Assembly (NCBI GenBank): GCA_963691705.1
Contig: OY829537.1
Span: 40,675,514 to 40,739,513, forward strand
Length of the DNA: 64,000 bases
Source of the DNA: Viola odorata
Lineage: Eukaryota > Streptophyta > Magnoliopsida > Malpighiales > Violaceae
Reading direction: 5' to 3'
The translations under genes and the position numbers were made by a program. Each line of letters opens with the position of its first letter. Position 1 is the first letter of the stretch. This document shows positions 47,872 through 59,141 of this stretch, piece by piece. The notes under the pieces were generated by a model that did no database searches, was not told the DNA's origin, and saw nothing but the letters and a program-made list of their open reading frames with translations.

Positions 47872-48945
47872 AATTCTCCACACTTAAAACATGCTTGCCC
47901 CCAAGCATACAGACTCACAGACTCAAGATTAAAAACATATTATAAACACAAACGACACCAGAATTTCCAGATTCCTTCTTTCGGCTGCTCACTATACAAC
48001 TGAAATCACCAAGACACTTGTCTAGCCGACCTAATGCTAGACTAACAAGGACAGATCAATACTCTAAACATACCCCATCCACATGGTATCAAGACACCTC
48101 GCAAGGTATTATGATAAAGTATAGGGCAACACGGCTCACCACTGATTTGAGTCCCACCATGTGACATCTATCCAAAAGTGCCTAAAGACTGGTGCCATTT
48201 GAATCACTTTGACAGATTTTTTTCTTAAATTTTTTCTATGCCCTCGCGATGTCTTTTTTATTTGTTTTATTTAGGCATATTAGGTGTCCTTTGAATTTTT
48301 ACAGACACAGCACATAGACAGAGCTTGTTCTTTTCTGCGGGAACTTCCACCTTTGCTATGTCTGCCCTATGACGTTCCGACACCTTTTTACTGTCTCACA
48401 CTCACATCAGATAGAATAGCACACTCAAATCAGTTAGCAGCTGGCCTAGTCACCCTAATGAGAGCTGAAATTTTAGCTAAATGTCCTTACGACCATGTGG
48501 ATAGCAGATGTTTGGGAACCATTAGAGTATATGACCCTTAGGCATTGATCTAGTTGCGCTCATTCGCTTCCCTGTTACTATAGCATTATTTCGCCTAAAC
48601 AATTATCTAAATGTGGTTTCGGTTGTATACTGAACAGCCTAGGCAAAAATCTGGATATCCTTGGTGTGCACTAAACAAAACAGACTCAAACATGCATGGA
48701 AAAAAAAAATAAAAAAAACATCATGCATACAGTAGACTCTAAACTGGACAAAAAAGAAAAATTAAAATGCAAAATTTGATTCAAAATCATACATATCAAC
48801 CAATATTCACAGCAAACAAACAAGGAATAAAAACACCTCCCCACACTTAAAAGACACAATGTCCTCATTGTGTGGAGAGACAAAAAGAAAAGACACAACA
48901 GAAAAATAAAAGGAAGGACAGAAACGACCTGAGGGCAGAGGCATC
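47872..48945 (-). other. Region between the extra ORF and the 3' LTR of E
   Basis: Noncoding as far as I can tell. Polypurine tract (minus TTAAGTGTGGAGA) at 47875-47887 next to the LTR, and a second copy (minus TTAAGTGTGGGGAGG) at 48836-48850 just downstream of the extra ORF. Small ORFs here look random. Confidence 0.6.
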
Positions 48946-50979
48946 TCATGTTGCTTTAGTCTGGGGATCTTGGCCTGAAGCTTGGCCAAGATCAGGGGCA
49001 GGAGGGTCCTTTGGTTTGGGATCTCTTGGAGCAGGAGGAGGCATTGACGGATGTGGTGTCTTTGCTGGCTGTGCTTGGGGCTTGGGCTCATGCTCCTCAT
49101 CAGATGACTCGGAGTCACTCTCGGAACTTAGATTGTCATGGAGAGCCTTGAGGAGCTTGAAATGGGCCTGGAGATGCTGATAAACGCGGAGGACGTTTGT
49201 CCTAGTGAGCTTCATCTGCTCAAGGAGGACGTCCTGCCTATCATTAAGACATTGGGCCCACTGAGGCGCCACGTTACTGGTGGATGCGTGAGTCTGGTCT
49301 TGGCCCTTGTCTTGGCCTAGACGCTCCAGGATGATCTTCTGCTGCTCAAGGATGAGCAGCTGGCGAGCTTGAAATTCCCTGGCCCACTCTGGAGGTTCAT
49401 TGGTGCTTGTGGCTGGGGGATTTTGGCCTGTGTCTTAGCCTAGATCAGCCGCTGCATCAGGAATGGGTGTGGCTTGGCCAGCGTCTTGGCCTAGATCCTG
49501 GGCAGGATTGCCCTCTACTGCTTCTCCAGGGATTTGTACTGGTCGTAGCTTGTACTTTCCTTGATTTTTCTTTGAGAAAATGTGGTCCTCGACTGGTGTG
49601 AAACTTGTGTTACAAGCAACAAACTCTCCTTCCAAATGGAAGTATCCCATTTGGTCGAAGGCTCTCAAATCTAGAATTTTGGGGGAGCAATACTTATGTA
49701 AATCAGCAGTAGATAAATCAAGACCAGCAGATTTAATCGCAATCCAAGTGATGAGGGACCCAAAAATCAATTTTGTTTTAGACTCATGGGCATGCAATTG
49801 CTGGACCAAATATAAACCTAAGTTGACCCTTTTCTGGTGCAAAATACACCAAAGCAAAAAGAGCTCAGACTTGGCTAGGTTCCCCAAAACCTTTGTCTTC
49901 CCCGAAAGGTTAATAGACAAGGTTCTATGGAGCATTCTAAGGGCTGGGTTCAGAATAGCATGTGCCTTGGAGTTTCTATCAAAAACAGCATTAGGGTCTC
50001 CAGTAATCTCTCTAAAGGCTACATTATTATCCCAATCAGTGGGGTAATCAAAAATGGCCTCATCACAGTTTGCAAACTCAAGCAAAGAATTGAAAGCATC
50101 CACGGATAAATGACTCCATTTATCACACAACCTAAAGTTAATCACATCAGCAGCAGCAAAATCAGGTTTGTCTCTTCTCCTAACATAGAAGGTTTCCTCG
50201 TCAAACCAAAAAGATGCGTGAAACTCTAGGCACAGTTCAGTAAACGTATCATACTCAATGGACATAAAAGGGACCCATCCAATAGCATAAACAAACTCTC
50301 GGATCCTATTCCCTAACCCCATTGCATCAAGAAAATCAAATTCTAATCTAGCATATGCAGGGATGTCACAAAGATGCATTTCACGCAACTTGATCTTAAG
50401 GTCTGGTGTATCAAATTTTAACCAGCCTTTGAGTGTGTGCAGGGGAGGAAGAGAGGATACCTTAGCAGTCTTGGCCTGAGTTTTGGCCAAGACTAGATCG
50501 TCTTCATCGTCCTCAAATGGTTCTTCCTCAACCACCTTTTTCTTCCCTTTACCCTTGGCAGTGGAAGGGCCAGCACTGGTCTTTTTCTGCAATGGAGGCG
50601 ATGGTGAGAAATCTGGAACCCTCGACGGATTTTTTGTCGGAGTCTTTTTGTGGGCCACTTGCTTGATTCGCCCAGACTTTTTGGGCGGTGCAGTGGCGGG
50701 TTGTTTCTTCGCCGGAGGTGGCGGTGGTGGTATGGTAACAGTGGCTGCGCCGCCTGCGGGCTTAGGTTTTCTTGCAGCGGAGGTCGGAGCTGGTTTTGAA
50801 GCTCCGGCGGTTGACAGCTTCTTCAACAGCCTGCTCTCCCGTCTGCTCTCTCTTTCTCCAGCAGACGCAGGCTCGGTGAGCTTCATTCTTTTCGCGAGAG
50901 GAACCTCGTCGGAGTCCTCGTCGCTCACGACCACAGCTCGATCGGTTCCCTTGACGCTTTCCTCCGATTCCTCAGGCAA
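48946..50979 (-). pseudogene. Athila-type post-pol ORF of element E (one in-frame stop)
   Basis: One frame of about 678 codons is broken only by a TAA at 49435-49437. The N-terminal part is basic and Pro/Ala/Lys-rich (P-P-P-P-P-P, K-K-V-V-E-E-E). The middle resembles the plant Athila ORF-1/putative transposon protein domain (G-W-V-P-F, Y-D-T-F-T-E-L-C-L-E-F, N-F-R-L-C-D). The C-terminus is a Q/D-rich tail with L-G-Q-D-x-G-Q repeats and an acidic S-E-S-D-S-E-S stretch. Its role is unknown; the ORF position is that of the env-like gene of Athila elements, but I see no signal peptide or clear membrane segment. The first ATG in frame is at 50886; upstream the frame is open to about 51008, so a spliced start is possible. 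The stop sits in an L-G-Q-D repeat and fits CAA to TAA. Confidence 0.8.
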
Positions 50980-50999
50980 ATTGTCTTCGGAGGACGATG

Positions 51000-51513
51000 G
51001 GAGGTGCTTTTAGTTCGTGGGGAGATCGTGTCAGAGTGGGAAGGAATATGCAGAGGTGGTGTGTTTAATTTTCCCACGCTGCCAATTAATTTCTTTTAAT
51101 TGCTTTTTGGATTTGTCCGTTCAAAAAGCAAATAAAGGCTTTTAAAAGACGGCGCTGACACGTGTCCCACTAATTCTCTAAAAGGGGTAGTCCGCTCTCA
51201 ACAGTCTAGCCCAAAGGCTTGGCCTAGATCTCGGCCAAGACTGCTTCACTTTCCCCACACTTAATTTCCTACACAAAATCAAAAACAACCCAGCGAAATC
51301 AAATGTGACAAAAATATAATATACAAAATGTAGATAAATATCAAGATAAAAAAAATGAATAAAAATAAAAATAAAAGGGGATACATAAAAATAAAAATAA
51401 AAATAAAAGAAGATTAATAAAAATTGATAATATATGTGAATAAAAAAAAAGGCAAGGGCTGCCTCCCTTGTAGCGCCCTTATTTAAAGTCCTAGGCTTGA
51501 CTTAGAATTTTCC
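51000..51513 (-). other. Spacer between pol and the extra ORF in E
   Basis: AT-rich (AAATAAAAATAAAA runs) with a copy of the purine tract TTAAGTGTGGGGAA (minus) at 51251-51263 and a module copy near 51204. No gene. Confidence 0.6.
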
Positions 51514-54500
51514 TCATGTGTCAACTGGTGGCAGATCCACCTTCTCAGAACTCTTGTTTTCTTGGAATCCTTCGAAAAATGGCTTCAATCTTTGGCCGTT
51601 CACTTTCAGCTCGACACCTATTTTCTCATTTCTAATGTCTACTGCACCATGTGGGTAAATATTAGTAATAATAAAAGGGCCTTCCCATTTTGTTTTTAGT
51701 TTTACAGGAAATAACTTCAAACGGGAATTATAAAGGAGAACCTTCTCCCCTGTGTGGAGAGGTTTCCCAACAATTCTCTTGTCATGGTAAGCTTTCATTC
51801 TGATTTTGACAATCAGCTGATTGTCATAAGCTTGGTCTCGCAACTCCTCCAGCTCGTGGAGTTGTAGTTTCCTTTCTTGGCCAGCCTCGTCATAGCTTAA
51901 GTTGCACTTTCGTATGGCCCAATACACCTTGTGTTGCAACCCCACTGGCAAGTGGCACGCCTTGTCATAGAACAATTTGTAAGGCGTCATCCCAATTGGA
52001 CCTTTGTAGGCCGTTCTGCAGGCCCACAACGCGTCATCTAACCGCTGGCTCCAATCGCGTCTGTCTAGGCCTACTGTCTTGGCCAAGACAGATTTCACCT
52101 CTCTATTCGAAACTTCAGCTTGGTCGTTCGATTGAGGATGATAGGTTGTTGATACCCTATGTGTGATGCCATATTTCCTGAAAAGGGAAGACAAAATCTT
52201 ATTGCAGAAGTGTGTTCCTCGATCACTAATGATCCCACGAGGAATTCCAAATCTGTTCAAGATGTTAGATTTAATGAAGGAAATAACAGTTCTAGCATCA
52301 TCATTCTTGGTGGCTTTCGCCTCTATCCATTTAGATACATAATCTACAGCCAATAGAATATATCTATTTCCAAAAGAAGTAGGGAAGGGTCCCAAAAATC
52401 TATGCCCCATAAATCAAAAATTTCACAAGAAAGAATAAAGTTCATAGGCATTTCGTTTCAGGAACTTATATTCCCTACTTTTTGACAAGCAGGACATGTT
52501 TTACAAAACAAGTAACTGTCCTAAAAAATATTAGGCCAATAAAAACCGGCCTCTAAGACGTTTAGGGCTGTTCTTCTAGCTCCAAAATGGCCTCCACATG
52601 CTTGGGAATGACAAAAATTTAGAATAGATGAAGTCTCACTTTGAGGAACACACCTCCTAAGTAATTGATCAGTACCTATTTTCCATAAATAAGGGTCATC
52701 CCAGACATAATACTTACTGTCATGTTTGACCTTTACCCTCTCATAGATAGTCATATCTCCATAGTGTTTACCTGTTGCGAGGTAGTTCGCAATTTCAGCA
52801 TACCATGGTCGAGGGCTTGGCGTAGGTCTTGGCCTAGACTCCGGGCTAGACAGTGCGATCGAAAATAATTTTTCGTCTGGAAATTCTGCTTTCACTGGTT
52901 CCAGATCTCCTCCTGCTAGGCAGCGGCTAAGGTGGTCTGCCACAAGGTTCTCCCTGCCGCTCTTGTCTTTAATTTCCAGATTGTGTTCCTGCAAGAGAAG
53001 AATCCATCGGATTAGTCTAGGTTTGGCCTCATGCTTGACCAGGAGGTATTTTAATGCCGCATGATCTGAAAACACAATTATTTTAGTGCCCAATAAATAG
53101 GATCTAAATTTCTCCAAGGCAAAAACAATTGCAAAGAGTTCCTTTTCAGTTGTTGTATAATTTCTTTGGGCATCATCAAGCATTTTTGATGCATAATAGA
53201 TCACATGCGGATCTCTTCCTTTCTTCTGCCCAAGAACAGCACCCACAGCAGCATCGCTTGCGTCGCACATCAGCTCGAATGGTAAGCTCCAGTCTGGCGC
53301 TTGGATGATTGGAGCTGAGGTCAGTCGTTCCTTTAGTTCATCAAATGACTTCTTGCATTCTTCGTTGAAGTCGAACTCCACCTCTTTTTGAAGTAATTTG
53401 CACATTGGTTCAGCTACCTTTGAGAAGTCCTTTATGAACCTGCGGTAGAAGCCTGCATGTCCAAGAAAGCTCCTAACCTCACGCAAGCATGAGGGGTAAG
53501 GCAAGTTCTTGATAATGTCTATTTTCGCTTGATCAACTTCAATGCCTTTCTTTGAAATGACATGGCCAAGGACAATTCCTTGGTCTACCATAAAATGGCA
53601 TTTTTCATAATTTAGGACTAGACAAGTATCAACACATCTCTTTAAAATATTTTCTAAATTATGTAGACATTGTTCAAAATTATTACTGTAAGCAGTAAAA
53701 TCGTCCATGAACACCTCGATGCTCTTCTCCACATAATCAGAAAAAATGCTTACCATGCACCTTTGAAAGGTGGCTGGGGCATTACACAACCCAAATGGCA
53801 TGCGGCGGTAGGCGAACGTTCCAAATGGGCAAGTGAACGTCGTCTTTTCTTGGTCTTCGGGCGCAACGGGGATTTGGTGAAACCCCGAGTATCCGTCCAA
53901 GAAACAATAGTGAGACTTTCCAGTAAGTCTCTCTACCATTTGGTCTATAAATGGCAGGGGGAAATGGTCCTTCCGAGTGACTTGATTCAGTCTTCGGTAG
54001 TCGATGCACACCCTCCATCCATTTTGGATTCTCGTCGTTCTTTGGGCGCCATCTTCTCCTTCAATCACCGTAATTCCACTCTTATTAGGAACTACCTTGA
54101 CAGGAGAAACCCAATTGCTATCAGAAATAGGATAGATTACACCTGAATCTAGCAACTTAATTATTTCCTTTTTAACCACTTCCATCATCGGAGGGTTTAA
54201 TCTCCTCTGGGGTTGCCGAATAGGTTTCTTATCCTCATCCACATGTATTTTATGGGTACATATGTTGGCTGATATCCCCTTGATATTTGCCATGGTCCAG
54301 CCAATCGCTTCTTTATGCATCTTCAAGACAACCACCAATCGCTCCTCTTCATCTTTTGCTAGCTTTGCTGAAATGATGACGGGTAGGGTGTCGTCTAGGC
54401 CTAGATAGGCATACTTGAGATGATCGGGCAAGCCTTTTAATTCCAACTGAGGTGTCTGCACAACAGAAGGTAAGAATTTAGGTGTTGAAGATTGAATGAA

Positions 54501-57176
54501 TTGAGCACTCGCTCTTTTCTTCTTCAGTTCGGCAGTCTTGGCCGGAGTCTTGGCCAAGATCGTGGTCAAGACTGATTCGAGTTCTTGTGGATCTGTCATG
54601 CTATCCATAATTTCCTAGAGTTCCTTCTGATCTCCAGTCCTTTCCTCCAATTCTTTCAACGTTCTTGTGGAAATCCCCCTGCTCAAAACATACTCAAGGG
54701 GGTCGTTAGTATAAATGTCAGCAATTTCTTCTGTAATCGGGTCCAAAACATCCAAGAAATTAACACAATGTAAATCGTTAGGATGTTTTAAAGCATCAGT
54801 AATGCTGAATTTAATTGTTCTTCCACAAAATTCTAAAATTATGCTTCCCTCGAAGCAATCAATCTTTGCTTTAGAAGTCCTTAGGAATGGTCTTCCTAAT
54901 AAAATATCAGTGGTACAGGAGGGTAGTTGAACATTCATTTCAACTATATAAAAGTCCACCGGATAAATAAAATCATTTACCATTACTAAGACATCGGTTA
55001 CTACTCCTTTGGGACGGATAACCGTCCGATCAGCCAGCTGGATCACTAAGTCGGTTTCCTTCATTGTCCCTATCTTCAAGGTCTCAAATTCACTTAGGGA
55101 CATCACATTGATGCCGGCTCCTAGGTCACAAAGGGCTTTCTCAATGATCTTGTTTCCGATCTGGCATGGAATTGTGAAGGTTCCCTGATCCTTGCACTTC
55201 TCTGGAAGCTGCTGTACTGCCGAGACATTGTGTACCAAATTTACCCTCTCTACACCTGCAATTTTCTTTTTATTGGTGCACAGTTCCTTAAGAAATTTAG
55301 CATAAGAGGGGACTTTTGCAATTAAGTCCAACATAGGAATATTCACAACTATTTTTCCGAAAACTGCCATAAAGTCTCTCTTTTCATCTTCCCTCATCTC
55401 CTTCGAAGATCTAGGAGGGAATGGTGGAGGAATTTCTATAATTTATTCCTTCTGGTCAGTCTTGGCCTGAGGCTTGGCCAAGACAGGTTCTGCTTTTTCT
55501 GGTCCTGCGATCCCTTCAGTATTGACCTGTGTCTTGGTCAAGACTACTTCTGCTTCAGCTTCCTCTTCCTCATCTTCATTCAGGCCTTCCAACTGAATTC
55601 TTCTTACCTCCTCATCTGTTTTCGCTCCTTCCCTTTCTGGTAGCACAGCTCCACTCCTCAAACTAATGGCACTAACATTGTGTTTCGGATTATCTATGGT
55701 TGTGGAAGGCAATTTCCCTTGATTTGCCATCTGATTAATCTGCTTTTGCATTTCAGCCAAGGTAGATTGAGTTGATTGCATTAGGTCCTTCTGCATTTCC
55801 ATCAAGTTTCTGATGGTATCCTCCATAGATGGCCCAGTAAGTTGCAAAGGCTGAGGTGCTGGCGGCAGTTGAGGTACAGCGGCTTGACCAGGAGGTTGGC
55901 CAGGATTAAGGTGTGGTGGACGAGGGATGAAGTTTTGGAAGTTAGGTTGTTGTTGCTGCTGAGTTGCATTCTGGTTTGGGTTCTGGTTTGGAGGGATTGG
56001 ATCTCTCCACCTAAAGTTTGGGTGTGCTCTCCATGAGTACTGATTACTCCCTTGTGGGAAGTTTTGCATACTTCCTTGATTTTGACCATAGACCGCATTT
56101 ACTTGTGTTACATCATCAGGAGGGTGTTGCACCATGTAGCAATTATTGGTTTGATGGTCTTGTTGTTGGCAGATTCCACAAACAGAGGCTACCTGCTCTT
56201 GACTAGGATTCCCTGTGGTCATTGTACCTGAAATATTGACAGAAATGTTCTTTACCATGTCAGTTAATTCATTTAATTTCTACTCAACATCCATGGAACA
56301 AAGATTAGAAGGAGTAGAGTTTCTTTCAGAAGAAGCATTATTTTGGCAGTTGTCTGCCATGGTCTGAAGTAGAAGCTTGGCTCTCGTGACAGTCAAGTCT
56401 TGCAATGCTCCACCCGCTGCTGAATCAACCTTTTCTTTTGTAGGTAGGAGCATTCCATCATAGAAATATTGGATCATGGTCTGATCCGCAACCCCATGTG
56501 TAGGACAAACTTCTTACAATTCCTTGAAACGTTGGTGATATTCGCTCAGTCCCTCATTGTTCCTTTGCTGGATGGCAGCCATGTTTTTTCTAGCCGATCC
56601 TGCTTTTGTTGCATTCCAGTATTTATTGAGGAATAGGGTGGACATCTCGGCCCAGGTGTTGACCGTATTGTGAGGTAGGCTGTAGAACCAATTCTGTGCA
56701 GCCCCCTCAAGGGAACAAGGGAAGGCTTTTAGCTTCGCTCTTTCCATGCTCACACCTGCTGGCTTCATCATATCACACTGGACGTGTAAATTCCTTAAGT
56801 GTTTGAATGGGTTCTCGTTTGTATGACCGTAAAACCTAGGAAGGTTGGCCACCATGTTGGTCTTGATCGACCAATCATTTGCCACTGGCGGCAAAGCGAT
56901 GCAGGAAAAGGTTTCCTGCTCAGCTGATTTATTCAGCTCCCTCATTGTGGGTTCTTGCTGAATTTCTGCCATGTCTAGACCAAAGAGTTCGTCTTGGTCT
57001 GAATCTAGGCCAAGATCATGGTCAAGACTGCGATCTGTTTCGGAACTAGAGGCTTCTGATCCTCTTTCCTCTTGGGTTGCTCTTAGTCGAGCTTGCCTCC
57101 TAAGTTGTACTTCGGTCCTGGTGAGATTGGGATTGATTGGTAACAAATCTTGTTCTCTACTTGAGGACCTGGTCAT
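51514..57176 (-). pseudogene. gag-pol of element E with several in-frame stops
   Basis: From ATG 57176 to 52521 the frame is the same throughout but is cut by stops at 56514, 56280, 55443, 54615 and 52521. A one-base deletion near 52397 then shifts the integrase core into another frame (to 51514). Order: capsid (P-R-F-Y-G-H, N-W-F-Y-S-L-P), zinc knuckle C-G-I-C-Q-Q-Q-D-H-Q-T-N-N-C, protease (C-D-L-G-A-G), RT (F-M-D-D active site), RNase H (C-D-A-S-D-A-A), integrase H-H-C-C finger (H-S-Q-A-C-G-G-H and C-K-T-C-P-A-C), core with I-S-D-R-G and Q-A-E-V-S-N-R, and W-E-G-P-F. All catalytic residues I looked for are present, so the decay is recent. Module copies lie in frame in gag, before RT, after RNase H and in integrase. 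Confidence 0.92.
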
Positions 57177-57226
57177 CAACTATCATAAAATAAAAATAAA
57201 ACAAAAACTACAAATACCGTTAGAGA

Positions 57227-57244
57227 TCCCCGGCAACGGCGCCA
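57227..57244 (-). promoter_or_regulatory. Primer-binding site of E (tRNA-Asp type)
   Basis: Minus strand TGGCGCCGTTGCCGGGGA, five bases from the 5' LTR end, complementary to the 3' end of plant tRNA-Asp and widely used by Athila/Tat elements. Confidence 0.85.
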
Positions 57245-57249
57245 AATTT

Positions 57250-58783
57250 TGATCGCGCGTCGAACACGTCAAATATAATAGTGAAATAGGTATGGAATTG
57301 GGGGTAGAAATACAACTTATCACTGTCTACAAGAGTTTGTAGATGATGGTAAGAGGATCATCCACAGAGACCTCTAGGAAATGTAATTCTTGGGTTGACT
57401 TCCTCGTCACTGAGTTTTGGTTGGGTGGAATCTGAAACTGAAGACAAAACGGAAAGAAGTGAAAACAGTTTAAAATAGTATTGGCCAAAGTCTTGGTCAA
57501 GACTCGGGTCAAGATTGTTGTAAATCCGATAAAAGGAAATTCCAGGTAAGGGCGATATGGGAGCTCTGTTCTTATGCTTCGGTCATGGATTTAAATGTAT
57601 TCATCTCTTCATTTATAGTACTGCTATAGAGTGGAGGTGCTCCTGTTCACTCCTGTCTTCCCTCCTCTTCAAATTACCTGGCGGGTGCTCCCTTTCCTGA
57701 TAATCCTGGTCAAGGGACACCTTGCTGGTTAAAGGGTTTATCCGTTTGACTGCTGTCTTGAATGGTTGTTCGCTTCCTCAATGGTATAGGGGAAGACAGT
57801 ACCTAGGCCAAGGTATCTCCCTATGGAGATCCTAGGTTGTCAATCTGGTCTTGACCTAGATTACTTATTTCTTCTAGTCTAGCTCGAGACTAGTTGCCTA
57901 CTTTGTCTAGCCGATGGGTGCTCCCTTTCCATCTAGACCGGCTACAACTCTTCTCTACTAGAGTGCAAGGATGATCAAACCTTGTCTCTAGTGAGTAAGC
58001 GATGAATTAAGCTTAAGAAATGAATAAATACGAGTGAAGAGATTGTGAAGCACGGTTTCAATCTCACGAACGCATAAGAACTCTAGCTCATCAACCCTTA
58101 CCAAGAATGGGTGTTTAGTTACTCATACTCATAATTAAAAAGACAATATATGTTGTTGCATAAATAAATTAATTCTGAGATTTTAAATAAAATCCGGAGC
58201 AAAGTTTAACAATGTCGAAGAAGAAGAAAAGAGAAGAAGAAGGTCGGAATTCGATTCGAACAGAGGAGGAACAATGTTTGGCTAAATAGCCCTAAAACTC
58301 CTCTGTCCTACTTCAACTAAACTTCCTAGAAAATCTCTAAAAAGATTGTAACAATAAATTGTTTTTGAAATAGAAACTAAATCGCAATTACAAGAAGAGG
58401 GAGATCCTCTGCGGGATTCTTCAAGAGATTGGCTTCAGATCCCTCTAGAATTGCGTGCCAGCTGCTACGTGCCAGCTGTAAGGCTAAATGTGGGAGGCGG
58501 TCCAAAAGATCCGCACAATGTCTTCTATCGCGAAAGTGTCTTGGCCGCAGTCTTGGCCAAGACGATTCTGGTTAGCGCGCTGCTTCGGGTACGAAAATGT
58601 CTAGGCCAAGATCCAGGCCTAGACTCTGGTAAATAGCTTCCAGCTCTTCAAACCAGAACTTCAGGATTCTTCCAAGAGACCAGAACTGCCAAAAATATGG
58701 GAAATCAAGGATAAATCAGTAGGTTTACCGTCCAAATAAACTAGTAAATGGACGATAAAACATGATGAAATGCAATGCAATCA
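57250..58783 (-). repeat. 5' LTR of element E
   Basis: 1534 bp, matching the 3' LTR in length and ends. Noted differences from it include CGTCGAAC/CGTCAAAC, GGATCATCC/GGATCGTCC, ACGGAAAG/ACGAAAAG and GATCCTCT/GATCCCCT. Module copies near 57482, 58540 and 58597. Confidence 0.93.
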
Positions 58784-59141
58784 GTAGAAAACAATTTGAC
58801 GGGGAAAAAAAGCCTAGAAATATTGAGCCATAGTAAGCCTAGATAGATAAAAGAATATTAGGCTTAAATAAGCTAAAGGCAGCCCACTACTATTGAGTGG
58901 TATATTTCGGAAAAAATAGAATCCACTACTGTTTGGGGTGTTTGTTGAGTGGTATTTGTCTTCTTCCATTCTACCAACCCATCCCAATCCATTTACTTGG
59001 TTTGTTAAAGGAGACTTTGCGGTCTTCTAGTAAAAACGTCTTAGTCTTCTATGGAGTATATCTCTTCTTCTTAACCTCTCAAGTCTCTCCCAATCCTTCA
59101 AATTCCCTCTCTTTTTAATCTCTCCAACCAAAACCCAAAAT
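58784..59141 (+). promoter_or_regulatory. Upstream region of the TIR-NBS-LRR relic
   Basis: Begins with the TSD of E. Contains CT-rich sequence before the ATG (CTCTCTTTTTAATCTCTCC) that fits a 5' leader. No TATA box is convincing. Confidence 0.4.

Larger units (their letters stand above)
46338..58783 (-). mobile_element. Athila-like LTR retrotransposon E, full length, TSD GTAGA
   Basis: This is a 12,446-bp element on the minus strand. Both LTRs are exactly 1534 bp (46338-47871 and 57250-58783), starting TGATCGCGCGTC and ending GCAATGCAATCA on the plus strand. GTAGA flanks both sides (46333-46337 and 58784-58788). By eye the LTRs differ at about 19 positions (about 1.2%), so it is older than B but still young. 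It carries a tRNA-Asp-type primer site, gag-pol, a long extra ORF after pol, and three copies of a purine tract. A palindromic module is scattered through it. The gag and the post-pol ORF place it in the Athila/Tat branch. Confidence 0.93.

Noticed and set aside
48686..48949. Hydrophobic ORF that might be an envelope membrane segment in E
   Set aside because: It is in a different frame from the extra ORF, begins without context and overlaps a purine tract; better read as noncoding.
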